64,000 nt of DNA from Prevotella ihumii (GTDB taxonomy: Bacteria > Bacteroidota > Bacteroidia > Bacteroidales > Bacteroidaceae): NCBI RefSeq assembly GCF_900155655.1, contig NZ_LT706987.1, forward strand, positions 1,633,714 through 1,697,713, given 5' to 3'. The notes under the pieces were generated by a model, which saw only the letters and a program-made list of their open reading frames with translations, ran no database searches and was not told where the DNA came from. Every line of letters starts with the position of its first letter. Within the stretch, counting starts at the first letter, position 1. This document shows positions 61,255 through 64,000 of the stretch, piece by piece. The position numbers and the translations under genes are program-made.

Positions 61255-62442
61255 ATGAAACAGAAAAAAATCAATATCGGACTTTTTGGCTTTGGTACAG
61301 TGGGCAAAGGACTTTACGATGTGCTGCAGCGCATCCGGCCGCAGAATGTGAAAATCGTCAGCGTTTGCGTGGAGGACATCACCAAAAAGCGCGATGCCGA
61401 CATTCCGTTCACCAACCGTGCCGACGATATTTTTAACAATAAGGACATCAATTTCATCGTGGAGCTCATCAACGATGCTGAAGCTGCTTACAAAATTGTC
61501 AAGCGTGCGCTTGTTGCAGGCATACCGGTGGTAAGTGGCAACAAACGGATGCTGGCATACCACATCATGGAGCTGATAAAGCTGCAAGAGCAGTACAACA
61601 CACCTTTATTGTACGATGCATCGGCTTGCGGTAGTATTCCCGTCATCAGAAACTTAGAGGAATACTATGACAACGACCTACTCATCTCCATCAAGGGAAT
61701 TCTTAACGGCTCATCCAACTTCATCCTATCCAAGATTTTCAACGAGGGGATGAACTACGACGACTCTCTGCGGCTGGCACAGGAACTGGGCTTTGCCGAA
61801 AGCAATCCCACCTTTGATATTGAGGGATGGGACTCGCTTTTCAAACTCATCATTATCACCATTCATGCATTCGGAGTGTATGTTCCACCGAAGGATGTGC
61901 TGAACGTGGGTATCGGTCACATGAACAGCTACGACATCCGGTTTGCTAACGAGAAAGGCAGGAGAATCAAATTGGTGGGGAGTGCGGAGAAAATGGACGA
62001 CAAGCTCGTACTCTCAGTAATGCCGCAGCTGATCTCCCGACAGAAATACATTTACAGTGTAGAGGATGAATTTAACGGTGTGGTGATAAAAGGCCTGTTC
62101 TATTACAAGCAGTTCATGTTCGGACAAGGGGCCGGAGGGCATCCAACGGGATCAGCTGTACTGAGCGACATCACCGCCCAATTGTATGATTACAAGTACG
62201 AATATAAAAAGTTGAACAGCCCCCATCACCCGTACTATACCACCGACATAACTTTTCGCATTTATTTCCGTTTTACCAACGAAGAAGACCAGTCGCTGTT
62301 GGATTTCGAGAGCATCGGCGAGCGTTATCTCTCTGCGAATTATAAATATGTGGTGGGAGACATATCACTCGCCCAACTCATAGAAAAAGTAGATGTGTTA
62401 AGAGAAAAAGATGTGTTCATCGCTGCTTACCCCCACGACTGA
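61255..62442 (+). CDS. hom: Homoserine dehydrogenase
   Basis: The product is 395 aa. It has an N-terminal NAD(P) fold (GLFGFGTVGKGLYDVL), a catalytic domain with YDASACGSIPVIRNLEEYYD, GILNGSSNFIL and ELGFAESNPTFDIEGWDSLFKL. VVIKGLFYYKQFMFGQGAGGHPTGSAVLSDI supplies the closing cofactor contact. There is no fused aspartokinase. It makes homoserine from aspartate semialdehyde, feeding MetX. It starts 7 bp after metX. Confidence 0.95.
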   Translation: MKQKKINIGLFGFGTVGKGLYDVLQRIRPQNVKIVSVCVEDITKKRDADIPFTNRADDIFNNKDINFIVELINDAEAAYKIVKRALVAGIPVVSGNKRMLAYHIMELIKLQEQYNTPLLYDASACGSIPVIRNLEEYYDNDLLISIKGILNGSSNFILSKIFNEGMNYDDSLRLAQELGFAESNPTFDIEGWDSLFKLIIITIHAFGVYVPPKDVLNVGIGHMNSYDIRFANEKGRRIKLVGSAEKMDDKLVLSVMPQLISRQKYIYSVEDEFNGVVIKGLFYYKQFMFGQGAGGHPTGSAVLSDITAQLYDYKYEYKKLNSPHHPYYTTDITFRIYFRFTNEEDQSLLDFESIGERYLSANYKYVVGDISLAQLIEKVDVLREKDVFIAAYPHD

Positions 62443-62462
62443 TACGGTTTGGAATTATCCAA

Positions 62463-62480
62463 CCCGCCACTTGCGGGCGG
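62463..62480 (+). terminator. Short GC hairpin after hom
   Basis: CCCGC-cactt-GCGGG (62463-62477) lies 20 bp past the hom stop. It lacks a T run, so termination here is uncertain. Confidence 0.4.
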
Positions 62481-62521
62481 TCTCACTTCTCTAAACACTG
62501 GAAGTAAGGTTTCGGGAGGCG

Positions 62522-62581
62522 AAAGTTCACCTTTAGCCATGCAAAAGGTCAGCTTTTGTATGGTCAAGACTCACCTTTTGA
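62522..62581. repeat. Palindrome array phased at 22.5 bp (third locus)
   Basis: Imperfect palindromes AAAGTTCACCTTT (centre 62528), CAAAAGGTCAGCTTTTG (62550) and TCAAGACTCACCTTTTGA (62572.5), spaced 22 and 22.5 bp. They share the CAAA...TTTG plan of the arrays at 6316 and 18100. The DNA is between hom and an IS relic. Confidence 0.65.
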
Positions 62582-62610
62582 AAAGCGACCCATAAAACAG
62601 ATAATTCATT

Positions 62611-62705
62611 ATTGCTGTCCGCTAAAACTTTTTTTGAACATAAAATTAGAGCCGGATTCCTCGCATGGAATTCAGCCCTTTTGTTACCTTTGTTCATGGT
62701 TATAT
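62611..62705. mobile_element. Relic left end of an IS4-type element
   Basis: ATTGCTGTCCGCTAAAACTT differs from the intact element's end by one base. It is followed by a degenerate version of the same hairpin (AGAGCCGGATTCC/GGAATTCAGCCCT) and the transposase promoter region (TTACCTTTG then CATGG). The transposase gene is missing. Confidence 0.8.
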
Positions 62706-62739
62706 TTTTCCAAAACAAATTTACATAAAAATCGCGATA

Positions 62740-62905
62740 TATAAGCCAGTGGAAATAAAAAACGGGAAATAAATTCCCGAATCGCCTTCCCATTTGACGG
62801 AAAAGTGTCAAGGCCAGCATAAATTCTTTGTCCTAAATGCGTGCTCTAAGTCACAATATGTATTATCTTTGAGCAAAAAAATTAATAATCCTCAAATGTA
62901 GGCTT
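62740..62905 (+). ncRNA. Possible bridge-RNA region of the IS110 element
   Basis: In IS110-group elements the guide RNA is encoded in the non-coding left end just before the recombinase. Here this stretch has hairpins CGGGAA-ataaa-TTCCCG (62763-62780) and TTGAC-ggaaaagt-GTCAA (62797-62813) and no gene. Assignment is from position and structure only. Confidence 0.35.
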
Positions 62906-63658
62906 ATGAGAATCGTATGTGGCCTTGACGTGCACAAAGATAGCATTTATCTTTGTATTTTAAGCAGCACGGGCGAAATTATTGAGAAAGTTTTTGGTGT
63001 GTTGACCCTCGAACTGTACGAAATGCGTGATTTGTTGCTCAAATATCACGTACAGGAAGTCGGGATGGAAAGCACGAGTGTTTATTGGATTCCCGTATGG
63101 CGCGTGCTTGAGCCGCACTTCCGCCTGAAGCTCATCAACCCTTATTTCATCAAGCAGCTTCCCGGACACAAGAGTGATGTCAAGGATGCCCAATGGATAG
63201 CGGAGTGTATGCTCAAGGAACTGGTCCGTGGAAGTTTCGTCCCGCCGGAGCGCATCCAGCAGTTGCGGCAGTACGACCGTCGAATCTACGACCTTGATGA
63301 CGAGATTGTGCGTAAGCTCAGCAAACTTGACGCTGCGGTGCAGCGCTGCAACATACGGCTCAGCAACTACGTCTCGAGTACGGACAGCAAGAGTTACAAG
63401 AACGTGATCGGCAAAATATGCGAGGGGGAAACAGATCCCGAGACGCTCGTCAGAGAAGTCCACGGGCGGATTATCAAACACCATGGCATTGAGGTCATCA
63501 TAGCCTCGCTCACAGGATGCATCACGGCATGCGACATTGACATCATGCGCCAGCTCAAGGCCGAGATAGACATGGCAGAGCAGCACAAGCAGGAATGTAT
63601 GGACAGGATGCAGGAAATCTGCGAGAACGAATACGCCGAAGCCCTTCACAATCTTCAC
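62906..63658 (+). pseudogene. IS110-family recombinase, C-terminus lost
   Basis: About 250 residues match the family. The DEDD catalytic residues are visible in GLDVHKDSIYLCI (D), GMESTSVYW (E) and HKSDVKDAQWIAE (D, D), and a coiled coil spans about 125-245. The match stops after EYAEALHNL, where the C-terminal domain with its PGVG motif and active serine should begin. The reading frame runs on to 63772 through foreign DNA. It was cut by the ISL3-type element that follows. Confidence 0.88.
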
Positions 63659-64000
63659 CCAAGTTTAACACCTATCATCGTAGAATCTTGCTATTATTAT
63701 ACTTTTTCAGTTTTGGCTATGGACTCTGTGTCCTACAAATTTTTATGGGTCTATAACGTTTCATGTGGGTAATCGAGTTTTAATCCACCTGTTACGAAGT
63801 AGACCATATACTTAAAGTTTTCTGTATTGACAAATCCTCTTGCCCTCTTTTTAGCGAGTTGTATTTGTGAGTTAAGTCCCTCAAGGATTCCATTATTGAC
63901 CTCCCTCATTGCAAAGAGATTCTTTATGCCGAACATGTGCGATCTGACCATCGCCACAAAGTCTGTCATGGGCTTGATGGCAGATTCCTCTACCATCTTG
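63656..64000 (-). mobile_element. End of an ISL3-type insertion sequence (runs out of window)
   Basis: Non-coding DNA from about 63656 and the 3' part of a transposase on the minus strand. The exact end of the element could not be set; the IS110 match stops near 63655. Confidence 0.6.
63751..64000 (-). CDS. ISL3-family transposase, C-terminal part
   Basis: About 83 residues are in the window and the gene continues past its edge. NNGILEGLNSQIQLAKKRARGFVNTENFKYMVYF is the C-terminal block of ISL3 DDE transposases, with the catalytic glutamate in ILEGLNS. The stop codon is at 63751. Confidence 0.85.
   Translation of the reverse strand, partial: KMVEESAIKPMTDFVAMVRSHMFGIKNLFAMREVNNGILEGLNSQIQLAKKRARGFVNTENFKYMVYFVTGGLKLDYPHETL

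Overview
The window looks like chromosomal DNA of a Bacteroidales bacterium, most likely Prevotella in the broad sense (Prevotellaceae). The evidence is the many TTTG-N19/20-TAnnTTTG promoters (-7 boxes such as TACCTTTG), weak or absent Shine-Dalgarno sites, a tmRNA encoding the tag GENNYALAA, type IX secretion genes (porQ, a cargo with a C-terminal sorting domain), a TonB-dependent receptor locus, a fimbrillin gene, and histidine degradation by the ftcD/hutU/hutH/hutI route. No ribosomal RNA operon, complete tRNA or CRISPR array was seen.

Layout. 1-4.1 kb: an outer-membrane barrel gene, an HsdR-N-like nuclease-fold gene, holA, an 840-bp AT-rich gap, and an XRE regulator. 4.7-11.3 kb: a menaquinone operon (thioesterase, menF, menD, menB, menC, menE). 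11.4-11.8 kb: ssrA on the minus strand. 12.2-19.4 kb, minus strand: M20 dipeptidase, PagL-like lipid A deacylase, tatD, an unknown gene, a polyprenyl synthase and a TonB protein. 19.6-25.9 kb: porQ, cmk, glnA, ugd, an esterase. 26-34.8 kb: a five-gene operon of TonB-dependent receptor, lipoprotein, DUF6850-type barrel, DUF4876-type lipoprotein and M16 protease, probably for capture and processing of a peptide or protein nutrient. 35-45.4 kb, minus strand: mfd and the hut operon. 45.8-47.6 kb: an intact IS66-family element with 8-bp target duplication just upstream of the promoter of an Omp28-like type IX cargo. 49.7-51.9 kb, minus strand: TPR, def, ruvX, SPOR. 52.1-53.0 kb: three small envelope genes. 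53.3-64 kb: an accessory region with insertion elements (an IS4-type element, its miniature derivative and a relic, a broken IS110, the end of an ISL3), a truncated ATP-grasp peptide-maturation cluster, a frameshifted fimbrillin, and a more GC-rich metY-metX-hom operon behind a long structured leader.

Non-coding DNA is the most unusual part. (1) A family of long-hairpin elements shares a terminal inverted repeat close to AACCCAAATCGGTCGTTAGA but has three unrelated interiors; they sit mostly at gene 3' ends, and in two genes the stop codon TAA is the first three bases of TAACCC. (2) Three intergenic arrays of imperfect palindromes are spaced at about 22.5 bp centre to centre. (3) REP-like GTAG hairpin pairs occur with a CTATCTTTGCATAAGATAG module. 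(4) A 9-bp GTCYGACNN minisatellite forms hairpin loops and a leader array upstream of ugd. All identifications are from reading the sequence; no database search was run.
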